Assembly (NCBI RefSeq): GCF_901709675.1
Contig: NC_051100.1
Coordinates: 4,218,001-4,282,000 of the forward strand
DNA length: 64,000 bases
Origin: Syngnathus acus
Taxonomy: Eukaryota; Chordata; Actinopteri; Syngnathiformes; Syngnathidae
Reading direction: 5' to 3'
The notes under the pieces were generated by a model. It ran no database searches and was not told the origin of the DNA. It worked only from the letters and a program-made list of their open reading frames with translations. Of the stretch, positions 26,516 through 43,093 are shown piece by piece (within the stretch, counting starts at the first letter, position 1; each line of letters starts with the position of its first letter). The translations under genes and the position numbers were made by a program.

Positions 26516-28394
26516 GGCCCCGTAGTGACGCTTTTGACCCAGCTAGCCGATCTGCTTTTTTCCCCCCCCCCCCCCTCTCCTTATCTGGTTGCACATCAAC
26601 CCCCATTGTTTGTTGTCGGAGGCGCTCTGAAGTGGCCCGCAATATTTGCAGTCATCGCCCCGAGAAGCGGCAGGGTGTCTTTCAACAATTTCCTCCCCTA
26701 AAGCCACCCAACCTGGATGTGGCGGAGGCAGACGCGTGCCTCGTGTGTACACGAGGCGGGGAGGAGTGAGTGGCAAAACACTGTCTATTTATGTGTCAGT
26801 TTCCTGACAAAGAAGCGAGCTGACAAGCGAGGCTTTCCCTCAGCGGCGCAGGGGGGCTTTTATTCACCGCACTTACATGCCCGGTCTATGCCCACAGACT
26901 CATGTGATTTGCAAATCACACTCTTTGAAAAGTCACAAACGGGGCGAGACACGCCGCGCTACGGCTTTGTCAGGAGTCTTCACACAGCGGCTAGCTGTAT
27001 CGCTAACAGCGCGCTTCGACACGGAAGCAGCTTTCTCTTAGCATTTGCCTGCCTGTCACTTTTGGGCAACGCTTGCGGTCGGTGCCTCCTCCCTCTGAGG
27101 CTTCGCTATCCTCCTCCCTTTGGACTGACAAATACATTGCTGCTCAGAAGAGTGTTGAAGAAAAAAAAATCCGGGTATTAGGTCATGCTGACAGAGTGTG
27201 ATGCCCATTGACAAATGCTATGCTAGCAGGAATGAGCGACAATCGCGACAACCTCATGTGCTATAAATGTCTGATTTGTCAAACTAAGATGAATCCTTGA
27301 CTGATGGAGAGATTTAGCTCTATAAACAGATTTTTAAAATGACTTATCTGTACTTGTAATAAATAGTTGAAATAAATCTAAATTGAAGATGTTTCAAGAC
27401 TTTTCAAAAGACTACTTTGATTCAATTTTAGACACGTCGACTGATTTTTCTACATTTATTTTAACCATAAATTTATTTATTTTTATTGTGAATGCAGAGT
27501 AGGCTATTTTTTTTTATTTCTACATTTTTAGAAAAATGAAGTGTTTTTTTAATGATTCCCGAACACGATACTTTTGACACAGTGCTCTTAGTCGGAGGGC
27601 TACAAAACCAACTTCTGTTTATTATCTTTTCCCCCTTTTTTCCCACCGTGGACAAAATCCTTCCCCCCAAACATGGGCACAGAGAGGCACTTGTGTGACG
27701 CTGATGTCACGTAGCCCTACCTGGCCCCCCGCGCACAAAAGCTAAGGTATCATTACGAGGCGCACACAATGGCCATTCAAGCAAGTCGCGGCGCTCCTCC
27801 GGACCGGCGAACAATGTTATTTTTTGTCCCGGCATTATAAAGAAAGAGTTTTTGCAAGAAACCTGACAGACAAAACCCTTTGGAGGTAAATGCTCCAGGC
27901 GGCTAGTGGGTTTAATCTTTTCCCATTAGCATTTAGCTCTCCCCCCCAACACACAAAGAGCATATTTACAGGGTCAAAAGTAAAGCCGAGGCATCTCAAG
28001 AGACTTTCTTTATGCTGATCTATAGTATTTATTGACAGGACTTTGCGCTTTCATTTGTTGCTAATTAATTTTGCAAAGGGCTAAGGACAAACAACCCCCC
28101 CCCAAAAAAACTGGCAGAAATTGTAAACATATTTGTGATGGCAAAAGCAGAAATACAAATTCCTCTCACCATGCAAGCATATTAAATATCATTAAGCCTC
28201 TAACACGGGGTTTTAGATCATATAATAGTTGTAATGTCAACAATACAACATCTATGTTCGAGTCGGGTCGTGCTGTGCCCGTATGTGTGCACATTCACTT
28301 ATATGTTGTGTGCACACAAATGGGTGACGTGCTTGGTGTGTATGTGTGTGACTCCATGTGTGTGATTCATTCCAGGGCAGTTTTAGTCCTTATA

Positions 28395-28562
28395 AAATAT
28401 TCATTTTGGTTGTGCAGGGCCCTGTAATTGCCATCTCTCACCCTGAATTATTTATACCTCGCACAGACTGACAAAGCTTTGCCATACGGCCCCAGATGAA
28501 TCAGAAAGCAGCCATCTCTGCTGCCAACAGCACTGGGCTTTCACACAAATATGGCAGCCACG
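28395..28562. promoter_or_regulatory. Candidate conserved non-coding element
   Basis: Contains AAATATTCATTTTGG, CCTGTAATTGCC, TGAATTATTTATACC, ACAAAGCTTTG and CAGATGAATCAG, without simple repeats. Texture evidence only. Confidence 0.33.
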
Positions 28563-28915
28563 TCTCTCTGCCTGGCCTCTCTTAATTTGACATTTTCTTT
28601 CCCCCCCTCCTGCCTTTGTCCTAGGTGCATCGAAAGGTTACCTGTTAGCTTTAAGCGCCCAGCCGCTCGCTGTCTTTCTGTCTCTATTGCCCCCCCCCCC
28701 CGCCTACATGACAGTCCAAACGCAACACCCCCCCCCCCCCACCTCTTCTGCGTTAATGTGGCGGCAATGTCAAGAGTGGCTGCCTCATGTTTTATGATGG
28801 CTGACCAGTCCTGACAGCCACTTTGGATGTATGTATTATACATTAGTAATAATATGTCGTCGAAATACACTCATACACGATTGGGCATGCATGGATGGAC
28901 AGCTGCAGCAGCAGC

Positions 28916-28935
28916 AAAAAAAAAAAAAAAAAAAA
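28916..28935. repeat. A-run (about 20)
   Basis: An A homopolymer follows gcagcagcag; on the minus strand it gives the poly-Phe artefact frames. Confidence 0.9.
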
Positions 28936-29508
28936 GCAGTGACTCACGGGACCGGAGCGCATACAAGCGCATGCAAATATGATCAGCATTCCAAAATAGC
29001 TGCTGAGTAAATGTCCAAAGCCCCCCTGCCGGGCTTCAGCGTACAGCTGCGTTCCTCTGCTCATGCCCGGCCAGGACCGAGTGATCACTCCCAGCCGTCG
29101 CGGGAGACCGGCGCTGTATGGCTCTCATTGTAAAGCCTTCCAGAACCCCCGCGTCCCACACCCTAAATACAACTATTCACCGGGGCAGCTCACTCCAACA
29201 CGTGCTTATCTCCCGTCGGAGGAGTGCGGCGAGGTGCTGACTGGTATTTCCTCAGGGCCCCGAGCTCCAGAGCTGACCACTAATCAAAAGCACCATATTT
29301 TTCTGCTCTGGAGCCCAAAAAATAACCGGGAGGAGCCTCTTTGCTTTCCAGCTAAACAAACCATCTACGGTGCTCAAATGATGTCCTGACAACGCCAGTC
29401 GTACATTATTCCAACGTTTAGAAAGCGATATAGTAAAAACTCCTCACAACTAACTCAACTAAAGCCTTCGCACAGATTATTATTATTTTTTTAGCTGGGC
29501 TAGGTATT

Positions 29509-29690
29509 GGCTAAGGAAGAACCCGACGCATTTTGGTGCTGATCCAGATATAGGTGTTTGTGAATAATGCATGGATGTTAATGACAAAATCCAGGCATCT
29601 ATTCAGAAGGCGGGAATTCAATTTGGTGGCGATCCAAATGAGACTTGCTCAGCCTTGGCAAGAGGTGTGCATGCCACTGACTGACAGCTG
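29509..29690. mobile_element. Fish-type interspersed repeat fragment (GATCC-AGAT family), copy 1
   Basis: CATTTTGGTGCTGATCCAGA, a run with AATGCATGGATGTTAATGAC and AAAATCCAGGCAT, ATTTGGTGGCGATCCAAATG, and CAGCCTTGGCAAGAGGTGTG match, with divergence, a very common teleost repeat I remember (TTGGTGC-GATCC-GAT units and a terminal GGCGGAGGTCTGCGCTC). The copies at 38836 and 42017 belong to the same family. I do not assign a repeat name. Confidence 0.6.
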
Positions 29691-32259
29691 ATCATTTTAA
29701 TTGGCATCATCATCATGTGCTATTTATGGATGAATACTAAACACCTCGCAGGTGCCGTATCAACGGCAGCAACCGGAGGAATTTTCCGCTACGGCTAAAT
29801 CGTGCGGAATTATTGATGTTCTTGCGTCCCGTTACATTTTGTTGAATGTCAAAACAAAGAGCAGCGTGCGAGGGTAACACAGCCTCGGCAGTGTCTCCCT
29901 GCGACGGCGCAGGCGTACGGAGCTCCGGGGCTAAAGGGTTGCAGCGGCGCGAGCAAAAAGAAGTCCAGCGTTAAGCTCCTGATGGATACTTAGCGGGAGC
30001 TGTGCCTCTTTTGTTTAATCGGTGACACTAAACCCCGCGCTCAAAGCCTGCGAGGGAGCTAGCAAGAAGCGGGCCCTGACACCGAGCTATTTGTAAAGAC
30101 AAGCCATTCTCTTAAGTAAGAGACTAACAGTGTCCAGAGATAGAGAGAGAAGGAGGTGAGAAGGATGACTGAAAGTAGCAGAGAAAGAGAGCGAGGGTGT
30201 TTCCATAATGAGTCCTCCAGCCATGGAGTAAATGAAGAGGGATTGACAGAATGAGGGATCCTCAAGTGAAATAATGTCAATGCCACTCTGCCCATTAGAG
30301 AGGAGAAGAAGGGGGTGGGATGGGTGGAGGAGGGTAAAGAGGGATGAATGGAGGGACACAGCTACATCTACAGGGCGCGCAGGAAGCGCATCAATTATTT
30401 GTGACACCCCCCCCCCCCTCTCTCCGCCATACACGCGGCACTGAAAAAAATATGAAACAACAAAATGAACTGACAACAGCAGCACGAGCAGAGAGGAAAG
30501 GCGGGGGGTGGGTCGGGGGGGACTCGAAAAGATCCAATAAATTGTAGCAGATACGCAGTTGAGATATTTGATGTCGAACAATAATAATCACAGCGACATC
30601 TGCCGCCCCCGTCCCGGTAGAGCTGCCGGCGGAAGGGGTTAATCTCCCAAACCCAATATGGTTGGATAGTGAGGCACTTGTTCGCTGATAAAGAAGCGAT
30701 AGGATCTACTCGGGTCGCTCCCTGGGCGCTTGTACACGGGGTAGAGCAAATATTGTTAATGTGCCGCAGCGCTCCACTCGGGCTAAGGCGAGGGAAATAC
30801 GGCCCGACCCGAGCCAGAATCGGCGGCCTTACCCAACCCGGCCTCCCGCGGTACCTCGGGTTGCATACGTGCGTGTTCAAGGGTGGGTGGAGATTAAGAT
30901 CTCAAAGTGTCTCTATTTCTTCTTTTTGCCTTGTCACAACAGCGATGTGAATGCAGTTGAGCGCAGCGCCTAATAACCGGAGTGCTAGGTAGGCAAGGCA
31001 GGAGAGAGGCTTGACATTAAGACCCCGCCGTTTTGGAAAGCCGATACGCTATTGACCGGCGCGCAACTATCTCAGCGCAGAGATCCGGTGTCAGCGGATT
31101 GTAGCGGGAGCTGTTCCTCCTGTAACAGGGGCCCATTGAGTCTGGGAAGGCAGCTGGGGCCCGATGGGCCGGGCCCGGCCGGTGATCGATACTCGCCACC
31201 CTGCAACGGATGACCTCACTGTCATGGCTGCCGGCTGTGGACACTGCGAGCTAGTCATTAGTGGCGGGAGCTTAGCCTTGTCAATACCTGACTCGTATGG
31301 ATACTTTGGGCCATCTGTCCGTGTATTGTCTGACAGGGGAGAGCTCTTGTTTTCTTTTCTTTTTTTTTCCCAAACGAAATAAATTGACGGTATTGCGCCA
31401 CTCGCTCAATAACGCAACACAATCCTTATTTGCCTTCGTCATTTCCATCAAAGGGGCGGACGTTTACGCCGCGGGCGACATCAACCCGGCAATTAAGTTG
31501 GCCGTATAAATGAGAAAAAAACCCTCATCACCTCGTCTGTTTGTTTTTTTCTTTTTTAGTCACTTTCTCTCTTTTTCCCCCCCCCACTCTGTTTGATGAT
31601 AGGAGAGGGCGAGCTAGAATTAGGGCGATGGGTCTTCCTTTGAGTGTCAGCCTAAAATGATCAGAGTAAAGATAAGAGGGTCTAGCAGCCCTCAAATCAG
31701 TCAAAGTGCCAAAGTCGGCCTTTTTCTCCTCAATTACCGGCCGTGTGAAGCCAGGGAGTGGAAGGCGCCGAGCCTGCTGCATTACTAAAGAGACAATCTA
31801 TTTCCCCTTTGACCAGAGGGAGAGAAATCATTATGGCATGATTAGTAGCTTCGGCAGTGGGCGAGCACGGAGGTACAACGGGAGACGCGTATTAATTGCC
31901 ACAGACCGAGCTGGATTCTTGGGAGTGTTGATTTGCCCAGCGCCGCCCTGACTGGCGGCCAGACATAAAAGCTGATGTCAGCTCTTAGTTATACTGGCAA
32001 GCTCCATGTCAAAATGAGCTGGAAGTCTTCCTCTCCATTGCCGTCTCGCTCTTTGTAGGACGCCGGCCCCCGTTTTCTCTCTCTCTCTCTCACCTCCAAC
32101 TGATAGCTGCCCAGGCCGATTATTTCATCCGGCCCGGGTCCGCCGAGAGCCTCCTCTGCCGGCTTTGGAAGAGCTTTAATTAGCCATGTTAATATCCCCT
32201 TCATTGGCCTTAATATCACTCAACACCTTCCTCCATCTCGGCGGCCACCAGGGCCCCGC

Positions 32260-32345
32260 TGTCCTGTCAGAACAGCTGATTATTGAGAAGGATAGCTTTA
32301 ATCAAAGCTAATTGCAGTTCATTCTTTCTCGCTATCCCCCTTTGC
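32260..32345. promoter_or_regulatory. Candidate enhancer core with TCF/LEF-like site
   Basis: AGCTTTAATCAAAGCT (32294-32309) has inverted AGCTTT/AAAGCT arms around ATCAAAG, the TCF/LEF core, and is followed by AATTGCAGTTCATTC. The block sits in otherwise GC-balanced intron DNA. The role is inference. Confidence 0.3.
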
Positions 32346-34509
32346 CCTCCATTGCCAACATCTAATGGCAGCGACGACTTGATATCCCATTAAAAAACAA
32401 TTAAACAAGCTCCTTTTGTCTCCGTGCGTGCCAAAACAAGAGCACAAACTTCTGTAGATATTTAAGAAGTAAAAGAGCAAGAGAGAGAGAGGGGCCTGCT
32501 CTTAATTGCTCTCCTTTCCACCGAGGACCAATTTGCGCCGCCGCGCTCATGGAGAATCTTAACCAACTCAAACGTAATGGATGCTATAGGAGCGCCGCCG
32601 CCGCCGCGGACGATGAAAATTAAGCTTATCTTTTTAGCTGCGAAATTGAGCTTAATTGCCTTCATAACAGTAAACATAAAGGAGCTTCTTTATGAGCATG
32701 CGCGCCACATTTCTCCCGTTTATTGTTTTGTTACTTTTTTGCACTCTGGTAGCGGGAACAGTGTGTAAAGAAGAAGAAGAAAAAAAAAAAGAATCCAAGA
32801 AATGTCCAAGTCGCAAAGTAATGTGTTTGTTTTATGAAGTCAGTGCATTGTTTGGCAAATGTATTCCATCTCTTGTTCAGACATAAATTGTGTGCGTGAA
32901 CGCAAACACACAACCCGCCCGGCCTTACCCAATCTGTATGAGAGGCGACAGACAAATAAAAGTCGTATTTCAGGTCTGCTTTCCACAGATGTCTGCTGCT
33001 CTACATTATGACTCTTCGGGGAAATAAAAACAGGGTCAGGGAATTAGAGTACATAATGGTCATTTTGATGATCGGCCAACAGATGCAACCCGAAAACACG
33101 GCGAACACAATCAAGTGAAATGCTCTAATGACAAGTCAGCTTTTTTATGGCCTCGCCGCACACCAACAGGCAATCAGCATCCTGGCACGGGTTAAAACGT
33201 CTTTTATTGATGTCCGAGCCAAAGCTTCTTGGACGTGGAGGGAAAATATTTTCTCACCTCGCCTCTCTCCTGCGGGGCCGAGTACAAGGTAGAAGGAGTC
33301 TATCGAAGAGCGCTTGGAAATGACCGGCGCGAGTGTTAATGCGGCCGGGGTTAGGAGGGTCACTCCCGATGCTGATTTACGGCTTGGCCCGGCCGCCGCA
33401 GCAAACGGGAAGTCTTAAGTGTTGAGAAAGCGTCCAGACGAGCCACCGTATTTAGCCGGCAATGAAACGGCAAACGCCATCTACGGTAATCCGATGAGCC
33501 GCCGCCGCCATTGTGCGGGGACAATGGAAACCGCACTCCGACACAATGCGAGTGGGTTGGAAAGTAAATAAGGCAGCATTTCTGACAACAATACATCAGT
33601 CACTCTTCTGCGGCGGGACGTTGCGCAAAGCGAATCCATTGCATTGTTTGTTCTGCGCAGTTGCGCAACGCGGCACAATAGCCTGTCAAGAGGGGAAGCC
33701 ACTCTCTCCACCATCTTTAACCGTTGCCATGTGAGAAGGGTGCCTCATCGATAAATTCTGTCGTGAGAACCCTCGCGCGAGGCGGGCTAACAAACCGGCC
33801 CGGCCCAGATCTCACTCAGACGTGACATTTGTTCAGAGACGATTAGCCAGGTTGTAATTTGTGGCGTAATTGCCTCACCCACCCACAAGTGCACGGGGTG
33901 TGTGTGCATGCGTTAAGCGTGTGTGTGTGTGGCATACGGCGGTCCCAGGAGTGTCCGCCTAATTGCCTGACAGGACTATAAGTTTTGTGGCGCGCTCTCA
34001 CCTTGTTAGGTCCTTTATCCCTGATGCTCTTCAAACAAGACCTGGTCACAGGTGGGCCTCATTTGCTTCCCTATTGAACAGGAGAACTTTAATTGCACAG
34101 GGGTGTCCTGGGATTAAAGAGGTGGGCGGAATATCAAGTGACTTTCCGCGTCTTCGTGGCAGATGGGTGTTGGGAAAGACCCGTGAACTCGGGTGAAGGC
34201 GACGACAAAGAGACTGATGGTGTTGATTTTGAGCGGATAAATAATGTATCGATTTGGCCACGCCGCTTCCAACGGATGCTCGATCGCGCTGATCCACTGC
34301 CCTTGCTGGGGACAATCTAATGAGATGCAACTCAAGAGCTGTAGCAAAAAAGAATTCTAAAAAGAGATTTTTTTTGGGACTTTAAAATCATTTCATTTGC
34401 TTAAAAATCAAGTTCCAAGAACTTTTTAGTTCATCAATAAATCGAATTCCTTCCTGTTACACCACAAAAACGATCTACGGGAAAAGCAAAAATATGATCT
34501 AACTTGGGC

Positions 34510-36950
<2,441 letters not shown>

Positions 36951-37676
36951 TAGATATCTTTGTGCCAAGCCATTGCCATGTTTGGAAATGTATTTATTGC
37001 TTCAGAAACGGTTTGATAATACGACCCGTGGTCTGCTAATGCACCTACATTTGTCCTAAAAGCTCATGTGAAACATGATCAAATTGCTTAAGAATTTGGC
37101 TGTGAGGTCAATTTCCTGTCATTGGGTTCTGCAGATTTAGCTGTGAGAGAGCAGAAACAGAGGGGAGGAAGGAGAAAGGGTTGGGAGGGGAGGGGGGTTA
37201 GCATGTGTGTGTGTGTGTATTGGGGTGGTGGTGGGGGTGACCTATGAGAAAAACAGAACTTACTGTTTTTCTTCCAACTGATTCCATATGATAGACTGAT
37301 TGCCTGCACAGCCCAAAGAGCGAGCGAGAGAAAAAGAGAGAGAAGGACCACCAAACCATGGGAAATTCAAAAAGCAAAATGCACAAAACATAACCCCGTG
37401 ACCTGTGCGCTTTCCACCCGCATACGGTTGAAAGCTTGTTGAAAAAGAAAAAAAAACGAACGAAAAAATATATAAAAGAGGAGCGAACAGACTCGAAGCA
37501 ATTGTGCAAATTGCTTATCTTCACATTTCAAGGGCCAATTATGGCTGGGCAAACAGTTTAGAGCCAACGGAGCTTCTCGACACATTAACGGCCATTAATG
37601 CTTCGACCACCGAAAGCAAATGTAACGTTTAACACAACAACGACGACTAATAAACTATATATTAAAATTAAAAACA

Positions 37677-37701
37677 TACACACACACACACACACACACA
37701 C
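37677..37701. repeat. (CA)n microsatellite
   Basis: About 12 CA units; shorter GT tracts lie at 37204-37218 and 38029-38044 in the same intron. Confidence 0.93.
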
Positions 37702-38835
37702 GTGGTAGACAATTAATATATCTCGGTGCACTCGGCAGTCCTGGTGGGGCAAAAAGCTAATCTATTTGTTTTTGTCTTTATTAATGACTCCTCTACTGGA
37801 GAACAAAATCAAATAATTAAAGTCCTGCCCGGAGCAGCAAAGTCATTATGTTCGCTGACGTTCTGTTTGTGTGTTTCGCGTTTATGACACGATAGGTGTG
37901 GATCGCCTAGCAACCAGTTTCTTAATGAGGAGAGCAATTAAAGAGGTTGAGCCCTCGCCTCCGTGTTCCCCCACTCCCCTGGGACGCCCCCCACCCTACA
38001 TTGTGTGCGTGTGTATGTCAATGTATTTGTGTGTGTGTGTGTGTTCTTTACAGGTTAAGCCAACCCCTGCTTTTATTCCTCTCCTCACCACACTCTTCAA
38101 AGCAGCAGAGTGACACCCTGTAAAAGCGAGAAAAGAAGCGACTGTCAACCGCGCAGTTGAACACGTCTTTTGTCTAATAACTTTAACACACCCTCCTGAT
38201 GCTTAGCTGTGCGAGTGTGTGTGTTCTACTTCACAACGCTACCCCCCTCCCCTCCTTCTTTCTTCCGTCGCTCCGCTAATATAAACCGCGGCGGAAAAGG
38301 ATGGCTCGCTTTGTTTCTCTGAGACTCCCGCCATGTCCAGAAAGGCGCCGTGACACTCGTGGGCAGGCAGTTTGGCTTTAAAGATTTTTTTTTTTTTTTT
38401 TTTGGGTTGTTGTATAAATAGCAACACATTCTTCCTCGAGAGTTCACTAAAGGCGAGAAACCTCAGATGTGTGGCTGGCACGGCGACGGAGCCTTGTGTG
38501 GCTGAGGCAGAGGAGCATCAGTCTCTCCCTCTCCCTGTATCATGCATTGATCAAGAGGTGCTGCCCCCTATTGGCACAAAGGCGGCACAGCTGGCGTCTC
38601 ACCATGTGACGTTTTTTTCAGCCCTGTTTAACTAGCTTACCCGTTTCAAATAAATCTCAAAATCGAGTTAAAAATGGCACTGAATGAATCGGAAAATATG
38701 ACATCAAAATCGAAGTGAGAAAATCCACACTTTTGGACCGAGTGACAAAATACGAACGTGATCCAGAAAAAAAAATATTGCCATCTGCCAAAATATTCGT
38801 AGCATCTAGCCCAGTGGGGTACGATAATTAATCTC

Positions 38836-38960
38836 GCTGACAAAATCCAGACCTACGGAGGAGGTGGATATCTATGAACAATTTGGTGCCGATCCAAACA
38901 AGGACCGTCGGGCCTTGGCGGAGGTCCTTTGCGCTGCTTGAGTGCCATTCGAGGAATTTC
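38836..38960. mobile_element. Fish-type interspersed repeat fragment (GATCC-AGAT family), copy 2
   Basis: CAATTTGGTGCCGATCCAAA and GGCCTTGGCGGAGGTCCTTT followed by GCGCTGCTTGAGTGCCATTC match the remembered 3' end of the family (GGCGGAGGTCTGCGCTCTCC, GAGTGCCATTCTAG). This copy preserves the terminal signature best. Confidence 0.65.
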
Positions 38961-41346
38961 CCCCCCCCCCCCACTTGTGTGCACTGTCACACAGCACGCG
39001 TATTATGCAAACACACACAAACGCGCTTTGTGGTCACCTGCCACTCAAACATGTATCTAGATTCAGACTTAAAGATGCATAACCATACTCACAAATAGTA
39101 TTTCACACACGCACGCGGCGTCGTCATCATCCCACACGCACACACACACACATTATAGAGCCCCAGACAATATAGGAGACTCAGCGTAGAGCCTGAAGCG
39201 CCTGCCTCATTTGCATGCCAAGTGGCTGTAATGCTGTTAGGGTTTATGCAATAAAGACAAGTGAATCCAGACTGCTGGGCCTAAGAGGAAGAAAGAGAGG
39301 GAGCAAAGATGGAGAGAAACCAGAGGAGGAGAGAGGCTGAGCGGCAGGGAGAGAGTGAGAGAGAGTCAAAGGGAACAGATGGCCCAGGGAGAGGTAAAAG
39401 GTATAATCCCATCAGCTGCACTATCAACCGACCATCTGGACATCCCACAGCACAATTACAACACATTTCAGCAGGCAGAACAAAGGACGGCTTCACGGGG
39501 CTACATCAGACCTGTTTGAGTGTCACAATACCGGAGGCGCGACCTCCCGGGCTCAGATCTCTGGGCGGGATGGTTGCAAGTTATAGGGGGGCGGAGACAG
39601 GTGCGTTTCCTGTCTGGTAACTCAAAGTTTCCACTTGTGATGCCTGTCATCTGCCAGGGCTGGGTGGGGTGGGGTGGTTATTGTGCGTGTCTGTCATCAG
39701 ATCGCCGGCACTGACTGTGTAATCCACTTTTCCACGGTCCCCATTCAGCACATGCTCCCCGCTCTGTCTGCGCATTGAGATGTATGCAAATTTGCAGGCA
39801 GAAGGGCGGCCGGCTTAGCGCCCCAGTCGCCGTGAGTGCGCGTGGGTGGCGGCGTAGGTGCCTTTGTGTGCGCGCGCATGCGTTTGCGCGGCCGGCGCTC
39901 GGCTTTGGGCTGCAGCTGGCCCCGAACGGTCACAGTCGCCATCGGGTCCGCCTACCTCCTCCTTTTCCGACAAAGCTCCCCCCCCGCCATCCCCCTCGCG
40001 CTTGCTCTCATCCCCAAAGTCAATTTGTTTACAGTAATTTTGAAGGGTGAATTATTTGCTGTAATCGTCCGCACTGATGAAGGTCAGGCCCTCAGAGGGG
40101 GGCCCCGGCGCGCCCGCCGAGGCTTGCTCCTCTTTCAGACGCCGCGCTTCGCAATTAAGGAAAGCAAATGTCACTCCTCCAGGCCTCACAAATGAAAATC
40201 TGTACGAGGTGATTAGCATGAAGTCAACAGCGCCTGTTAAAGTCACATTCCCTGTAGTACCCGTGTGTGCGCGTGCACTTTATGGGCCGGGAGAGACGGC
40301 AAACATGACCCGAAAGGGCCCAACAGCAAGGCAAACAAAGGGAGATGTCTTGTCGGAGGCGATCCGTACAACCGGGGGGCCGACTGTGATTTACTCACTG
40401 GATGGAAAGGATAATAGAGGTTTAGAAGCCCGGGAAGAAAAAGAACCCGGCCGCAATCGGGGAAGGCGAGGCGTCGGCAATTCATTGTATATTCAAAGAT
40501 ATTGACGGGAATAGATTAAATCTGATGTGGCTGCTTTATGGATAGCTGTCATGCTATTTCTGCGGTAAACACGGTGTTGTGCCGAGCGCCATATTAAGGT
40601 AATGCATCAAATGACAGCGGATGTGAGGCGCCGGATCACTCAAATGAGATTGTAATAACAACTCAGACGCTTGATGTATGGCGGAGCCGTGTCGCCGGAG
40701 TCACGCCAGATGAAAAGCATTGTAATAATAAACAATATGAAATGGATTGAATCGATCACCAAAACAAAGGGCCGGGTAGGGGAGGAAAAGCCTCCGCGTG
40801 AATAATTCACCGGTGCCTCCGACGTTATGAAACCCGAAACTGCTCCGCCGACTGCGCCCGCCGCCGCGTATGCAGAACAAAAGGTAATGAAACAACGTGA
40901 AGCGGCAAAGCTTGAGCTTGTCATTCCCACTTTAACGGCCTCTACTCTTGACTAATTTATGACGTGCCTCCGACTTTGAAATCTCAACTGTACGCGCGGG
41001 CGCGCGCCTAATCAATTCCGATGGCTACATTTGCCCTGACACATCATTTGCAACATCAAATCATTTTCCTAGCGAGCCCGGCGTTTAGCCTTTGTGAAGT
41101 CAACCATTTGAAGGGTCTGCTTAACTACACCACTCCGCCGCGCTGATAAATGATTTTGATTCTGCTGCCGTAAAGGACAAATCCATCATTCTATCTTCCT
41201 AAGGGGGGGGGGGGGGCAATCTCCGATCTCCATCTCGGCTTGGACTCGGAGCTGACGCGGCGACATACGTGTGTGTCTGTGCGGAACGGGCGAGCGGTCT
41301 CGAAGCTCGGGTGCTGAATTTGCTCTTCTCTCTTTGTCTTGGATAA

Positions 41347-41750
<404 letters not shown>

Positions 41751-42016
41751 TAACCAAGGTCTTGCCTGGCTGAATGTAAAATGTGCAAGATCCGCACTGT
41801 TTTAAAAGCAAAAGGCTGTTTGACGGAGGGGCTTCTAGCGGCGCAACCCGATCCCCCTCTGACCTTCTGTCGTACAAGGTCGCTGCCGAGCTCTGTTAAA
41901 CTCAAGCTGTCAGGATGACTCATTCTGCCAATCGTCTTTAGCGGGATTGATACGAGACAGATAGAGCTTTGGGTTTGCTAATCGTGCAGATTTTGCAAAA
42001 GGAAGAGGGGGACCCG

Positions 42017-42410
42017 GGGAGGTTATGTTTTTGCTGTTACTTAGTTAGGAGGATTACGCTAAAGCTAACATAAAACCTTGTGGACGGCTGGGGAATGGGC
42101 CAAATAAGCTGCCATTAAATTTTGGTGAGGATGAGGATGAAGGTGCGGATCCAAGGATTCGTCGCACTTTATTGAGTGACTATCCGGTTACCTCTGACAA
42201 GGAGGTTTAAAATGCTGCTTGTTTGTTTGCGGGGAGGAAGTACTGAGGCAAAGGCACTTTTGTTAAATTTTTAGGGGGGAATCTTAATGATAACATTCGA
42301 GCACATGCAGGAAATGAGTCTCAATGAATGTTTTTCTTGGAGGTGGGGGGGGGGGGGGGGGGGGGGTTGATCCAAATTATGATTATTGGTCCCTTGGTAG
42401 AAGTCTTCAT
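42017..42410. mobile_element. Fish-type interspersed repeat, two adjoining fragments, copies 3 and 4
   Basis: The first part starts GGGAGGTTATGTTTTTGCTG, has AGGAGGATTACGCTAAAGCT, AATGGGCCAAATAAGC and ATTAAATTTTGGTGAGGATG, then GGTGCGGATCCAAGGATTCG. A second head-like motif, TTACCTCTGACAAGGAGGTT (42189-42208), follows, and near the end GATCCAAATTATGATTATTG and GTCCCTTGGTAGAAGTC. This suggests a tandem or nested insertion, later interrupted by a G-run (42345-42366). Confidence 0.6.
42345..42366. repeat. G-run of 22
   Basis: Uninterrupted G homopolymer inside the repeat element above. Confidence 0.95.
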
Positions 42411-43050
42411 AAGCCATTCCAGGTTTAAGAAATGAGACTGGTAATGCAATAGTTTGTTTGGTTGAGAGCGGCGTGGAAGTCGTACGTAACAAGACAAGCG
42501 CACAAGAAGGTGAGCGTGATCCACTCACAAGTGAGAGGATGTGATTATCTTGGGCAACAGAAGGAAGTGGTGCTCTTATCTGTCATCATTGCTGAGGAGA
42601 CAGAGGTTGTGGGGGGTCACAGCCTGTCTGACCTGGAAGCCTCTGTCTGTTGCAGCTCTGATGGACAGAATGAAACGGGTGCGTCAAGGCACTCTCACTA
42701 GAACCCCCTTCTTAAAAAAAAATACTTCCCCACCCCGCCGCCAGCCCCCCTGGCCTCAAGCGCAGCCCTGGCCTTGAGTGCCGCAGAATTGCAAAGTGGG
42801 GGCCGCCACCCCCTCACCCAGATCCCTCCATCCTGGGGCAGCTGTTTCTCATCAAGACCCTTCCCTCCCTCCTCTTGCTCCCCAGACCCCCCTTCTTCAG
42901 CCATGCGTCCCCTTCTCCTCCAACCGTGCAGTCTGGCCCAGCTCTCCTGCATTTAACCTCCCTAGCAGGAGCGGAGCAAAGGCCAACAAGGCGGCGGGAT
43001 AATGAAACAGGAGTGCAGTGTGCCCGCGATCGTGCCTGCTTGCCTGGAAG

Positions 43051-43093
43051 TGCGTGCATGCATGCGTGCGTGCATGTGTGTGTGTACATGTGT
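43051..43093. repeat. GTGC/GCAT-rich low-complexity repeat
   Basis: Alternating purine-pyrimidine sequence of TGCG, TGCA and TGTG units, able in principle to adopt Z-DNA. Confidence 0.85.
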
